51,322 bases of DNA from a virus: the IMG/VR virus record IMGVR_UViG_3300030098_002568, positions 1-51,322 of that record; one strand, 5' to 3'. Made by a program: the position numbers and the translations under genes. This document shows positions 36,696 through 46,709 of this stretch, piece by piece. Positions within the stretch are counted from its first letter, which is position 1. Every line of letters starts with the position of its first letter. Under the pieces are notes generated by a model. That model ran no database searches and had not been told where the DNA came from. It saw nothing but the letters and a program-made list of their open reading frames with translations.

Positions 36696-36865
36696 AAACC
36701 ATCTTGGTTTATCCAACAAACGAAACTCTTAATATAGTTATTGATGGAAAGGCTTATAAAAAAGACATGACTGCACCTGATATGGTTAGATTAGCTAATG
36801 AACTTCTAACAAGAGCATCTGACATGATGTACTTTGAAAAATGGAATAAGAAAAATGACAGCTAA
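36692..36865 (+). CDS. Small protein between helicase and polymerase, 57 aa
   Basis: ATG 36692 overlaps the helicase stop by 4 bases; ends at 36865, inside the polymerase start (11-base overlap). MKTILVYPTNETLNIVIDGK, then AYKKDMTAPDMVRLANELLT and a helical end. One beta hairpin and one helix. Possibly a polymerase accessory; no family known. Confidence 0.7.
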   Translation: MKTILVYPTNETLNIVIDGKAYKKDMTAPDMVRLANELLTRASDMMYFEKWNKKNDS

Positions 36866-38729
36866 CTACGAGTTTAATTACGTCTACGATACGACATGGC
36901 AACCGCCTGATGTTTTTCCTGACTTAACCAACAGCAAAAACATGGCCATAGATCTTGAGACTTGTGATCCAAACATCAAGACACGTGGTCCTGGTTGGCC
37001 ATACAAGGATGGCTACATCGTAGGATTTGCTATCGCTGCCGGTGACTTTGCAGGATACTACCCTATCGCTCATGCTGGTGGTGGTAACATAGATAAGAAC
37101 ATCGTTCTGCGGTGGGTTAAAAAACAGCTTGCTACTCCTGACATACCCAAGATTATGCACAACGCTATGTATGATGCGGGTTGGTTACAGACAGAGGGTA
37201 TCGAGGTTCAAGGTAAAATTATCGATACGATGATTGCCGCGCCTCTTGTAGACGAGAACAGATTTTCATATTCGTTAGATGCCCTTGGCAAGCATTACCT
37301 TGATATGCGTAAAGACGAAAGGACACTAAAAGAAAGAGCGGCTGAGTTTGGGTTCGATGCTAAAGCCGATCTATGGCGTATGCCATCACAGTTTGTTGGG
37401 GAATATGCTGAGATGGATGCCGTACTAACACTACGTTTGTGGGAACATTTAAGTGCGATAATCAACAAAGAAGAACTGACCTCAGTCTTTGAATTAGAGA
37501 CAGGACTGATCCCTGTCGTATTAGAGATGCGCCGTCGGGGGGTACGTGTTGATCTGGATATCGCAGAACAGGCAAAAGAAAAACTAAACTCTTCCTACAA
37601 CAGCTTATGGCAGAAAATATATAAAGAAACGAACGTGGAACTTGAACCGTGGGCAGCGGCTTCGGTTGCACAGGTCTTTGACAGTATGGACTTGCACTAC
37701 AACAAAACTAAAACAGACCAACCTTCTTTTACAAAACAGTTTTTAAATGAACATTCACATCCGATTGCTAAGAAGATTGTGCGTTTAAGAGAGTTGGATA
37801 AAGCTAAGAGTACTTTTATTGAGACAATTCTAAACTACGAACACAAAGGCAGAATACATGCAGAGTTTCATGCCTTGAGATCAGACGATGGGGGGACAGT
37901 TACTGGCCGATTCTCGTCATCTCACCCCAATCTACAACAGATGCCAGCACGTGATCCTGAGATTAAGAAACTTATACGAGGGTTGTTCTTGCCCGAAGAG
38001 GGAGAGAAGTGGGGTAGCTTTGACTACTCGTCCCAGGAGCCACGGTTGTTGGTGCACTTTTGTGGATCTTTGCCAGACAAGTTTCGCCATCCCAAGATAG
38101 AGGGTGTTATACAAGAATACAACGAGGGTGACCCCGACTTTCACCAGATGGTGGCAGACATGGCCGACATAAGCCGTAAGGATGCCAAGACAGTCAACCT
38201 TGGAATTATGTATGGCATGGGTCAGAAAAAGCTAGCTGGCGTTCTAGGGGTCAGTATAGACGAAGCAAAGGAGCTTCTTGGACAGTACCATGTCAAGGTG
38301 CCTTTTGTTAAGGACATTGCCGATATCGCCATGAAACAGGGACAGGATGCCGGTCAGGTGAGAACTATACTTGGCAGGCGTTGTCGGTTTGATATGTGGG
38401 AGCCAAAGTCCTACCAGTACAACAAGCCTATGAACTTTGATAACGCAATTAAAAACTATGGCGGTAAGGGTATGATTAGACGTGCCTTTACATACAAGGC
38501 ATTAAACAGGTTGATACAGGGGTCAGCAGCTGACCAGACCAAGAAAGCCATGCTTGAATGCTACAAGGCTGGATATCAGCCATTGTTACAGGTGCATGAC
38601 GAACTATGCTTTAGTATTAAAGAAGGTGAAGAAAAGGATATTGCCGAAATCATGGAGACTTGTGTGGATTTATTAGTTCCGTCCAAGGTTGATGTGGCTA
38701 TAGCCGATAACTGGGGGGATGTAGATTAG
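36855..38729 (+). CDS. Family A DNA polymerase with 3'-5' exonuclease, 624 aa
   Basis: Exonuclease: AIDLET (D33, E35), HNAMYDAGW (D108) and YAEMDAV (Y184, D188), all intact. Polymerase: motif A SFDYSSQEPR (D390), motif B RKDAKTVNLGIMYG (R441, K445, Y453) and motif C QVHDEL (H581, D582). T7-like in length and layout. No DnaJ-type zinc insertion is present. ATG 36855 chosen over 36834 because of the family start and the ggaataag upstream. Its end overlaps the convergent lysozyme gene by 4 bases with no terminator between them. Confidence 0.95.
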   Translation: MTANYEFNYVYDTTWQPPDVFPDLTNSKNMAIDLETCDPNIKTRGPGWPYKDGYIVGFAIAAGDFAGYYPIAHAGGGNIDKNIVLRWVKKQLATPDIPKIMHNAMYDAGWLQTEGIEVQGKIIDTMIAAPLVDENRFSYSLDALGKHYLDMRKDERTLKERAAEFGFDAKADLWRMPSQFVGEYAEMDAVLTLRLWEHLSAIINKEELTSVFELETGLIPVVLEMRRRGVRVDLDIAEQAKEKLNSSYNSLWQKIYKETNVELEPWAAASVAQVFDSMDLHYNKTKTDQPSFTKQFLNEHSHPIAKKIVRLRELDKAKSTFIETILNYEHKGRIHAEFHALRSDDGGTVTGRFSSSHPNLQQMPARDPEIKKLIRGLFLPEEGEKWGSFDYSSQEPRLLVHFCGSLPDKFRHPKIEGVIQEYNEGDPDFHQMVADMADISRKDAKTVNLGIMYGMGQKKLAGVLGVSIDEAKELLGQYHVKVPFVKDIADIAMKQGQDAGQVRTILGRRCRFDMWEPKSYQYNKPMNFDNAIKNYGGKGMIRRAFTYKALNRLIQGSAADQTKKAMLECYKAGYQPLLQVHDELCFSIKEGEEKDIAEIMETCVDLLVPSKVDVAIADNWGDVD

Positions 38730-39148
38730 AAATCGTTGCCAGTACGCATCATTTCACTAAGTCTTTCAGCCCGTTTGCCTACCTGACGAGCCCACTTGGA
38801 ATCTAAAAGCTCATCTGCTGCTTGATCCCACATCTGTTGTTTCATGTACGAGATGGACTTCTTGAATCCAGAGAACCGTGGCATACCCAGATTAAACACA
38901 AGGTCACACAACACACGTTGCCGCACCTCATCAAGGTCTTTCCACCAGGGCATTACATTATCAAGTTCTCTGACAACGATGTCGATATCGTTACTTAACA
39001 GGTAGTCTATTTCATCGTCTGAAAGACCACGATCACGTAGGTTACGTCCCACTCCAATGGTGGGTATCCCCTCGCTGTCATCATATACGGTTTTTTCAAC
39101 TCCTTCATGGAGGCGAAGTTGATCTATTAGTCTATCTCTATTCATCAT
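38726..39148 (-). CDS. Endolysin, T4-lysozyme type (GH24)
   Basis: 140 aa. LHEGVEKTVYDDSEGIPTIG carries the GH24 catalytic triad E15, D24 and T30 with the same spacing as T4 lysozyme (E11, D20, T26). Later conserved FNLGMPRFSGFKKS also fits. Reaction: cleaves the MurNAc-GlcNAc bond of peptidoglycan. No signal peptide or SAR helix, so export depends on a holin; the 3TM holin is far away in the window (12279-12686). ATG 39148 or 39145 are both possible, overlapping the internal virion gene. Confidence 0.93.
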   Translation of the reverse strand: MMNRDRLIDQLRLHEGVEKTVYDDSEGIPTIGVGRNLRDRGLSDDEIDYLLSNDIDIVVRELDNVMPWWKDLDEVRQRVLCDLVFNLGMPRFSGFKKSISYMKQQMWDQAADELLDSKWARQVGKRAERLSEMMRTGNDF

Positions 39149-42100
39149 TGCTGTCCAAAAGTGCCACGTGTAACAGGGTTAGGCACCAGTATAGGGTTGA
39201 CATTGGTCCGTGAACCAGGTGGTGGTGGTGGTTGTGTTTGAATCGGAACCGGTGGTGGTTGGGGTGGTGGCATTCTAGTGCGGTTATTAGGAAGTATCCT
39301 AGTGCGGATAGCCTCTAAAATTTCTTCGTTTGTCATGCTACTAGGAAACCTAACAACCCCGACATTTGGTATTTCCACAGAGGTAAACTGTTCTTGAGGA
39401 GTCTCAACCGCTTGTTGTTCAGATGGTCTTAGTGACTTACCGGTAAAAATATTCTGTATTTCAAATAACTCACTGGGTAACTGATTAGTTACACGTTGTC
39501 TTGTCGGATCAAGGCTTTCTCTAGCAATCCTGTCAAACTTTTGTCTACTTAAAGCCACAGGTTTAAACTGACCTGAAAGTATCATACTACCTTCAGCACT
39601 GCCTATATTATTTTCTTTCATAATTCTAAGGATGTCTGCTTCACTTGTGCCAAGATCAGCAGCGTCCTGAAGAATTTTACTTAATCCGCTTTGCACTTTG
39701 TATAGGTCGTTATTTGCTTTCGTGTAGCCATCGATTATGTCTTGAGGGGTAGATGCTCGATTATTAATCGCGGCGTTAAAAGCACCGCTGGCGGCTGTCC
39801 TTGCTGTTCTATACTCACCTAAAGCAAAACGAAGGCTGTTAGGGACATCAACAATGTTTCGTCTTAAACCTGTAAACATTGTTAGTAGTTCTTCTTGAGG
39901 GGTGTATACCTCTCCACCACGAGTTGGTTCTCCCGTTATAGCTTTAACAAATCTACCTGACTCTAAAGTGCCCCTGTTCTCGCGCACAATAGGATCCAAA
40001 AATCCTGGTGAAAAACCACCTAAAACATGCAACATTGACTTAGATAGCACGTCCCCTAAATTTTCTCCTCCTAGATTTTCTCCACCAGGACGGTAAATAG
40101 TGGCACCGGTAGACGTTTTACCTCCACGTCCAAAAGGAGCTACATCGAATATTCTCTCTGCTACCAAAGATTCACTGGCAAAAGGTTCTATTAAACGAGT
40201 AAAAGCACTCCATGCACCATCGCTTACTTTTGCAACCTCTGAATCTGTAAGAAAACCTTTTTCTTTGTATGCTCTTAAAGCCGTTCTTGCTGTGCCCAAC
40301 AAGTAGTCATAAGGCATCATATAACTTAGGTCGATGTAATCAATCTTACCGTCTTTAGGATTTGATAAAGGGACGATGATATTATTTCTGTGATATTCTG
40401 GAAGAAAAGATTTCAACTTTTCTAGTTCTTCCTCGGTCATGTTGTTCAATTCAAGCGCGGCCAGTTGAACACCTTTCGGCACCATAATGCCGGAAGCCAC
40501 ATAACTAGAAGCTCTTTGCGCTCCGATTGCCCTTATCTCCCTTTCAAGGTCTTTAGCTCTCTTTGCACCAATCCTTTCGATTAAATCTTTACTGGCCTTG
40601 AAGCCCATCTCTCTAACAGATTGCTCCATTATGTTGGCTGTATTACGAATAATCTCCGCAGGAAAAGCCATAAAGTTACCGACAACAGGAACACGTCTAA
40701 TAATATTAACTATCTCAGGAACACGAGAGTAGGTAGGCATTGTTCGATTGACAATTTCTCCTGCAAAAGCAGTAAGGGGATCTATCTCTCTGCCCGTCAT
40801 TGTGGTTCTTCTCAGACCTGTTTGTGAAAGACCTGAGGACAATATATCGTCTGCTATGTCATTAAAATTTAGACCAGCCTTTTTAAGGGCTCCTGCATAT
40901 TTGGCCTTTTCACCCATCATCCCAGAGACTTTCCAAAAAGTATCTGTGCCCGAATAAACCTTTTGCAGTTGTTTAAAGATAGGAGCTTCATTAACAAAAT
41001 TACTGATTCGTTGGCTAGTCTTAGAAGCCACCCCACCGCCAGCATTCTCTTGTATTAATTTCTTAAACTCATTAACAGTAAGGTTTTGGTCTCGTATATT
41101 CAGAGCCCCTAAATCCTCATAAAGTTCTCTAAATTCTTTTCCTGATAAGTTGCCTATCTTTCCTACGGTTAAAGCAAAAGATTCACTTAAATCCATATCA
41201 CGAGCAATATTACCATTTGCACCTAAGAAAAAACTACCAGATAGAGCGTTTCTCACTTGCGCCAGTGGGTTTAACACAGTCTTTGCTATTTGCGATAGAC
41301 CCTTTGCTTGTAAGGACAAAGCTAACGCAGTGTTCATGGCAGTGTTAGAATTAACTTCATTGGTAATAATTTTATAAAACTCAGGAGACACGTAAGATCC
41401 TGTCAACTCCCCAAACTGTCCCTTGGTAACATCCTCCGAAACCAGTTCATCGTTGACTATTTTTTCACGTCTTGCACCGCCAACTCTTTTATAGCCGCGA
41501 GATTTTAAAAGTTCTTCTGCTTGTTTTATTTCAATGTCGCCAAAATCTTCTGGTATTTGTTTACTTGCACTATCACCGAAGAATGGAGTCATTGTGTCAT
41601 TAGCCTTTTTTTCTGCTGTAGTAGGCACACGAACAATAAACGGCCTAGCGGTGCCACTATCGATAGCTCGTATAAGATTTTCATCAAACAAATCTACAGC
41701 AAAATCAGAGTTGTTTCTTAGTTCTCGATAGAACTTAGAGGCAGCAAGATTTTCTGTCATCTTACCAATTGTAGTTAAATATGCTTCTTGGGCATTGGCT
41801 CTTCCACCACGTCTTTCACCCATCAACTTTCTTAGGTTGGGAGAGTCATCGATAAGTTTTTTTCTTTCGGTAAAGATACCCTCACTTAAATTAAATAAAG
41901 GTTTTTCACCACCACCTTTATTTCTGAATTGCTTTTTGTTTTTTTGAAAATTAAGAAATTGTTTTAAACCATCTTCAATGGCTTCATCATCTCTTCCTTT
42001 GATTTTGAAGTCTCTTGTTAGTATGGAAAATACTGTGTTCTTTGCCTCTTGTCGTAACTCAGCATCGGTTAATGTGCCGTACTTTTGAGCATCAAGAAGT

Positions 42101-43497
42101 CTAAGATTGCTCATGACCTCATCAACAGCAGCTTTGCCTTCTGTCGTATTTAACATGCCAGGCGTAATTCTTTTTTCTGGCTGAAGAAAAACATCGTATG
42201 TTCTATGAATATATTTAGTCACGTTGTCTTTAAAAGTTTGTATTAACGCATTTTTTTGTCCGGTAGGGAGAGTTGATTTCTTTAGTTCTTCTATAAAGGA
42301 ATTTGATAACCCGTCAATTTCTTGCCGCATAGTAAGAGCAGCGTTAGAAACCTTTTCGTTGTACCTCTCTGACATGGATTTCACGGCACCCTTTTCTCCG
42401 TCCAACACTCTCCAAAGGTAGTCGTAGCCCTCTTGAACATCCGACTTCGAGGGCTTAGATCCTAATGTCTGTTTTATCGTAGACTTTAAGGCATTATCAA
42501 AATCAGAAAACTGTTTTGATGCAATCTTTGTTGCAGTTTCAAGAGCACCTTCAGTCTCTATAATCCGTTCATTAATCTCTTTAGGTCTAAGACCACCAGA
42601 TGCAAACCACTTTTGTAGCGTTCCACCCGCGAGTTTTTCTTTAGCTATATCTATACCTTCGCCAATCAAACGAGCCGTCTGAGGAACACCAGGCACAGCC
42701 GAAGCAGCTTTTACGGTAGCTCCAAGAGCGGGAAAGGCGGCTTCAAAAGCTCCCCCTATCGCTGTTCCTTCAACACCAACTTTAAGTTTATTGATAAGTC
42801 TCCGACCCGCTTCTTCTCTTCCTGATAGTGTGGTATCGGTCTCTTCTGTCTGTAAAAGAGGTAAGACATCAAAAGAATCTGAAAGAGTTCTAGTGCCATC
42901 AGGAGATACAAAAGCATCTGAAACACCAGCGGCTAACGAAGTGGTTACAGCCTGTCTTGGTCTAGTGCCAAGAGCGGCTTGCCCAATCTTAGATGATCCA
43001 AACTGTTCAGCTTTACGACCTAAAGCCGTAGTAGCCTTGAGAGAACGTCCAATATCGGTGCCTGCTTTTGCGGCTTTAGCGACTTGTCCAGCCCTTCCAA
43101 GCCACCCAACAACAGGAATAAACGCACCAGCAAAGTTAGTTATACCCTCCGCCGCTTTACCCGCACCGGTTTGTGGATCAAGTCCCAAGTATTCTTTAAA
43201 GTCTTCAAAGGTTTTTGTGACAGCACGAGAGGTATCTGTGTCAGCTATCAAATCAATGCCTGCCGCACCAAGCTCTGCGATACCTTGTGGAATACCAATA
43301 AGACCCGCTCCAACACCCTCTGCTATATCAGTAAAAGTGCCTTGCTCTTGCTCTTCTTGCTCTGGTGCAGGAGCCGTGGTCTGTTGTTGCTGCGCCTGTG
43401 GAATGATTTTTGTCTTGATAGCATCAACAATCTCCTCTTGAGACATGCTATCAGGGAAATCTACAGTCCCCACTCCTTTTATTTCAACAGTGGTCAT
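39145..43497 (-). CDS. Giant internal virion protein, 1450 aa
   Basis: Largest gene. The N-terminus (VEIKGVGTVDFPDSMSQEEI, about residues 4-37) is repeated near the C-terminus as VEIPNVGVVRFPSSMTNEEI (about 1385-1418), after which a Pro-rich tail follows (RMPPPQPPPVPIQTQPPPPP). Between them lie a Gly/Ala-rich hydrophobic stretch (GVGAGLIGIPQGIAELGAAG) and long helical regions. No lytic transglycosylase motif is visible. Size and position fit T7 gp16-like proteins ejected into the host envelope; this is inferred. Confidence 0.8.
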   Translation of the reverse strand: MTTVEIKGVGTVDFPDSMSQEEIVDAIKTKIIPQAQQQQTTAPAPEQEEQEQGTFTDIAEGVGAGLIGIPQGIAELGAAGIDLIADTDTSRAVTKTFEDFKEYLGLDPQTGAGKAAEGITNFAGAFIPVVGWLGRAGQVAKAAKAGTDIGRSLKATTALGRKAEQFGSSKIGQAALGTRPRQAVTTSLAAGVSDAFVSPDGTRTLSDSFDVLPLLQTEETDTTLSGREEAGRRLINKLKVGVEGTAIGGAFEAAFPALGATVKAASAVPGVPQTARLIGEGIDIAKEKLAGGTLQKWFASGGLRPKEINERIIETEGALETATKIASKQFSDFDNALKSTIKQTLGSKPSKSDVQEGYDYLWRVLDGEKGAVKSMSERYNEKVSNAALTMRQEIDGLSNSFIEELKKSTLPTGQKNALIQTFKDNVTKYIHRTYDVFLQPEKRITPGMLNTTEGKAAVDEVMSNLRLLDAQKYGTLTDAELRQEAKNTVFSILTRDFKIKGRDDEAIEDGLKQFLNFQKNKKQFRNKGGGEKPLFNLSEGIFTERKKLIDDSPNLRKLMGERRGGRANAQEAYLTTIGKMTENLAASKFYRELRNNSDFAVDLFDENLIRAIDSGTARPFIVRVPTTAEKKANDTMTPFFGDSASKQIPEDFGDIEIKQAEELLKSRGYKRVGGARREKIVNDELVSEDVTKGQFGELTGSYVSPEFYKIITNEVNSNTAMNTALALSLQAKGLSQIAKTVLNPLAQVRNALSGSFFLGANGNIARDMDLSESFALTVGKIGNLSGKEFRELYEDLGALNIRDQNLTVNEFKKLIQENAGGGVASKTSQRISNFVNEAPIFKQLQKVYSGTDTFWKVSGMMGEKAKYAGALKKAGLNFNDIADDILSSGLSQTGLRRTTMTGREIDPLTAFAGEIVNRTMPTYSRVPEIVNIIRRVPVVGNFMAFPAEIIRNTANIMEQSVREMGFKASKDLIERIGAKRAKDLEREIRAIGAQRASSYVASGIMVPKGVQLAALELNNMTEEELEKLKSFLPEYHRNNIIVPLSNPKDGKIDYIDLSYMMPYDYLLGTARTALRAYKEKGFLTDSEVAKVSDGAWSAFTRLIEPFASESLVAERIFDVAPFGRGGKTSTGATIYRPGGENLGGENLGDVLSKSMLHVLGGFSPGFLDPIVRENRGTLESGRFVKAITGEPTRGGEVYTPQEELLTMFTGLRRNIVDVPNSLRFALGEYRTARTAASGAFNAAINNRASTPQDIIDGYTKANNDLYKVQSGLSKILQDAADLGTSEADILRIMKENNIGSAEGSMILSGQFKPVALSRQKFDRIARESLDPTRQRVTNQLPSELFEIQNIFTGKSLRPSEQQAVETPQEQFTSVEIPNVGVVRFPSSMTNEEILEAIRTRILPNNRTRMPPPQPPPVPIQTQPPPPPGSRTNVNPILVPNPVTRGTFGQQ

Positions 43498-43500
43498 TTT

Positions 43501-45711
43501 TTATTTCAATTTTCCAGTTTTATCATCATAGACGAAGCTAGGAGTTCCAGTTGTTGGCCTAGGAGTTGATCCTCCACTTGAGGCTTCGAATATAGATCGA
43601 ATTTGATCGGCTATAAATGGAGCAAGATCCTTGTCACCCACAGTTTTAACCCCAGGGTTTTGTTTCTTATATGCAGCGATAAATTGTGCCTTCTTTGACG
43701 GATCATTTATTGCGTTAAATACTAAAGTCTTTAGGTTAGTTCTTTTAAGTGATTTCCCGTCTAGGTGTTGGTTAACCAATTCACTAAATTTTGAACCGTG
43801 TTCATCGGTGCCTTTTTCTAACTCAGGATACAGTCTCCCTATTACAGCATCAGCGAACCGTACGGATGAAGGTGTACCTTGAAGCTGCACTTGTAATTTT
43901 GTAATTTTGTTTCTTGCGGCAGCAATGTTCTCTGCACTTTCACGACGATTGTTTGCTATTTTTTCTTGACTAGCTATTTGGTCTCGTATGTTTCCGGCTC
44001 TAGTAACCATCTGTGCTATGGCTATTCTCTCGTTAGAGAATATACCAGCGAACCGAGCTTGAAGTTTTCGTTCTTGAAGTTGGAAATCTTGAGCAAATTT
44101 CTTCCTTGCTTCATCGTCTTTTAAGAATTTCTGAAGACCAAATTCTTTAGCTTTTCTTTCTCTGGCTTGTCTCTTTTCTTCGGTGTCATTAAACTTTTTG
44201 ACTCCTTTTAACAAACCATCAGCGATATTTGATAATGCATTCGGAGACCGACCTGACGCTATAGCAAAACCAAGAAAAGCCAGATTATATCCATCTATTG
44301 TTTTGTCTTTTCCAGGATCCTCTTTGAATATTTTTTTGTATAACTCCATGTTTTTGTTAACTTCTTCTTCTGGAGTCATCTTTTTGCCAGTTTCAACACC
44401 TAAGGCAGAAAGTATGCTTTTGTTAAGTGACGAGTCGCTGATAAGATCTTTTCTGTTCAAATCTAAAAAATCTGTGGCAGCTCTTGCGACAGCCTCTCCT
44501 TTTTCTTTCCGAGAGGCGTTTTTTCTAGCTTCAGTAACAACTTTAGTTTTTGCGTCATCACGCCGTTTTTGTTTAATCTCGTTTGGATCCGCTCCAGGTG
44601 CAAAGTATGGATCTATCGGATCTTCACTTTCATTACGAATTTTTTCAGCTATTTTTGTTGCATCATTACCTGATATGATGGATCTCGCTTGCGGTATAGC
44701 TTTTGTAGTTTCGCCTGCCTCTGCAACAGCTTTGGTATCTATTACTGATACGTTCCCTCTCTCAGCTGCTATTGCATCATCAGGTGAAATGTTATTTGTT
44801 TGTGCTGTTCTTCTATTATCAAGTTCTTCTAATGTAGGAAGATCAACACCGGTAAAATATTCTAAGGCTCCTCTGCCCCCTCCGTATATTGCCCTACTTG
44901 CCTCACCAAGTGCTTGTCTGGTCGGATCACCAACATATTTCTTGACATCTTGTAGGAAAGGAACTCTAGCTGTTAAATCTCTATCTATTTGTCTGGCTCT
45001 CTCAAGAATAGATTTATCAGATGACTCAGAGAGAGGAGCTGTTGTAGACTCGTCTGCCTCTGCCTCAGCTTTGGGATCTATTACTGTTACGACATCTCCT
45101 TTAGGAAGATTACTAGTAATAAGAGTGTCATACTCATCTCTTCGTGAAGGATTAAGAGCCCTCTCTAAGTTTGTAAAAATAGCAGGACGATCATAAGGGC
45201 CTTGAGTTTCATCCGCTAAACCGAACTGTTCAAAGTCTTTTCTTTGCGCCGACAATCTGTCTGGTCTTCCCGCTCTTCCCACATTTGGCAGAGGTATAAA
45301 TCTTTCTGTTTCATCCGCTAAACCAAACTGGTCAAAGTCTGTTGAAGACAATACATTGCCTGCATCAGCTTGTATGTTAACAAGTCGAGCGGCTGTGGAT
45401 TTAGGTAAACCTCCAAGATTAACTAATCGACTCAAAGCCTGTTGAGCACTTAATATCCCACCACCTTGTTGAAACCTTTGCACCGGATCACCATTAGCCA
45501 TGGCCATCGCTGTCTGTTGTAGTTCTGGACTAGAAGCAAGGATACCGCCTATGTTACTTGGTGGAGCAGGAAGCGTTTCTGCTTGAGCCATCATGTTCTG
45601 GCCCATTGCTGCCGCTTGGTTGTTTAACTCTTCTCGTCTTACACCAGCAGCAACTTCAAGCTGTCTACGAGCCGCATCGTTACGTATATTTCCTATTCCA
45701 TTTCTAATCAT
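43501..45711 (-). CDS. Coiled-coil virion protein, 736 aa
   Basis: N-terminal helices (RRQLEVAAGVRREELNNQAA) and a repeated FDQFGLADETERF / FEQFGLADETQGP motif (about residues 120-160). Charged linkers follow, then a long C-terminal coiled coil (KKFAQDFQLQERKLQARFAG; RESAENIAAARNKITKLQVQ). No catalytic motif seen. Between the giant internal protein and another internal protein, so probably part of the ejected core. The large plus-strand frame at 44183-45196 is its antisense shadow. Confidence 0.78.
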   Translation of the reverse strand: MIRNGIGNIRNDAARRQLEVAAGVRREELNNQAAAMGQNMMAQAETLPAPPSNIGGILASSPELQQTAMAMANGDPVQRFQQGGGILSAQQALSRLVNLGGLPKSTAARLVNIQADAGNVLSSTDFDQFGLADETERFIPLPNVGRAGRPDRLSAQRKDFEQFGLADETQGPYDRPAIFTNLERALNPSRRDEYDTLITSNLPKGDVVTVIDPKAEAEADESTTAPLSESSDKSILERARQIDRDLTARVPFLQDVKKYVGDPTRQALGEASRAIYGGGRGALEYFTGVDLPTLEELDNRRTAQTNNISPDDAIAAERGNVSVIDTKAVAEAGETTKAIPQARSIISGNDATKIAEKIRNESEDPIDPYFAPGADPNEIKQKRRDDAKTKVVTEARKNASRKEKGEAVARAATDFLDLNRKDLISDSSLNKSILSALGVETGKKMTPEEEVNKNMELYKKIFKEDPGKDKTIDGYNLAFLGFAIASGRSPNALSNIADGLLKGVKKFNDTEEKRQARERKAKEFGLQKFLKDDEARKKFAQDFQLQERKLQARFAGIFSNERIAIAQMVTRAGNIRDQIASQEKIANNRRESAENIAAARNKITKLQVQLQGTPSSVRFADAVIGRLYPELEKGTDEHGSKFSELVNQHLDGKSLKRTNLKTLVFNAINDPSKKAQFIAAYKKQNPGVKTVGDKDLAPFIADQIRSIFEASSGGSTPRPTTGTPSFVYDDKTGKLK

Positions 45712-46709
45712 GGTGATTTGCCCCCAAATAAACCGCCAAGCAACGGTGTCTGACTTAACCCGTATAAACCAAGACCGAGACCAGCAACCTGAGATGCCGT
45801 GCTAGGTGACGGTGACTGTTCTGTGGTTATTCGCTGTTGCGTGGACGGCACACCACGGAATATGTCCGACTGGAACGATAATCGAGAGAATGGCTCTTGG
45901 AACTGTGCCATCTGGTTTCTAAAGTTTGCATCAAGTTCTGCTTGCCGTTGTGCCTGTTCAGCCCTGCCGACATTGCCAAGTGCCGTTATATCACGTAAAG
46001 CGGAACTTTGTGCGGTCTCACCAAGTGCTGCCTGTTGTAAACCAAGCCTGCCGATACCTTGTCCTAATTGACCTATCCCTTGACCCAACTGACCGAAGAT
46101 CTGCGCTCCACGTTGCTGTCTGTTTAACGCATCCTCAAAAGCCTTTTGAGATCGAGTAGCGGCTGCTTCAAAACCCTGTCTTCTTAAACTAGCTGTTGTT
46201 CTGCTTAACTGGTCAAGCAAGTTTCTGTCTTGTTCTGTCTGAGCAACAGCGGCTCGTGATCCACCAAAAGCCCCTCTTCCCGCAGCTTGTGCCCCTAACT
46301 GTGTGCCAAGTATAGCACTGGCTCGTCTTGCATCTTCCTGTGCCTGTTGAACAACAGCATCTTCAAAAGGATTCATAAACTGTTGTACTTGTGACGGATC
46401 AAACTGTGCGCTAGTTCCTGCGAGAGAACCGATACCTTGTCCAAAAGCCCCAAGCCCCGTTCCAAAAGCACTAATCCCCTGTGCTGTAGTATCAGCGGCA
46501 TCTCTAATAAAAGGATCAGCGATACCCACATTGGTTCTTGTCAAATCAAAAGCCTGTTGTGTCGTAGGCGAAAGCCCTGCAACAGCCCTGTCTGGTAAAT
46601 CAGTAGCAGTTTCTCCTAATCTGCCTGTAGACGCTAACAGGTCTTTAAGAAAAGTTTCTTGATACTCAGGAAGTACCGTTAATTCTTCGCGGCGAACTGT
46701 TTCAACCAT
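45708..46709 (-). CDS. Internal virion protein, gp14-like position, 333 aa
   Basis: Begins MVETVRREELTVLPEYQETF. Central Gly/Gln repeats GIGSLAGTSAQFD and GQLGQGIGQLGQGIGRLG, plus the conserved FMNPFEDAVVQQAQEDARRA and GAFGGSRAAVAQTEQDRNLL. The NPF-x-x-x-V and GAFGGSR motifs recur in a widespread phage protein family coded next to large internal virion proteins. Hydrophobic C-terminus (VAGLGLGLYGLSQTPLLGGL) could insert in a membrane. Overlaps neighbours by 4 and 1 bases. Confidence 0.78.
   Translation of the reverse strand: MVETVRREELTVLPEYQETFLKDLLASTGRLGETATDLPDRAVAGLSPTTQQAFDLTRTNVGIADPFIRDAADTTAQGISAFGTGLGAFGQGIGSLAGTSAQFDPSQVQQFMNPFEDAVVQQAQEDARRASAILGTQLGAQAAGRGAFGGSRAAVAQTEQDRNLLDQLSRTTASLRRQGFEAAATRSQKAFEDALNRQQRGAQIFGQLGQGIGQLGQGIGRLGLQQAALGETAQSSALRDITALGNVGRAEQAQRQAELDANFRNQMAQFQEPFSRLSFQSDIFRGVPSTQQRITTEQSPSPSTASQVAGLGLGLYGLSQTPLLGGLFGGKSP

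Noticed and set aside
42791-43441. 216-aa plus-strand open frame
   Set aside because: Antisense of the Ala/Gly-rich N-terminus of the 1450-aa protein; the stop-free frame follows from codon bias.
44183-45196. 337-aa open frame on the plus strand
   Set aside because: Lies wholly antisense to the 736-aa coiled-coil virion gene; its Leu/Ser-rich, low-charge composition is that of an antisense shadow.
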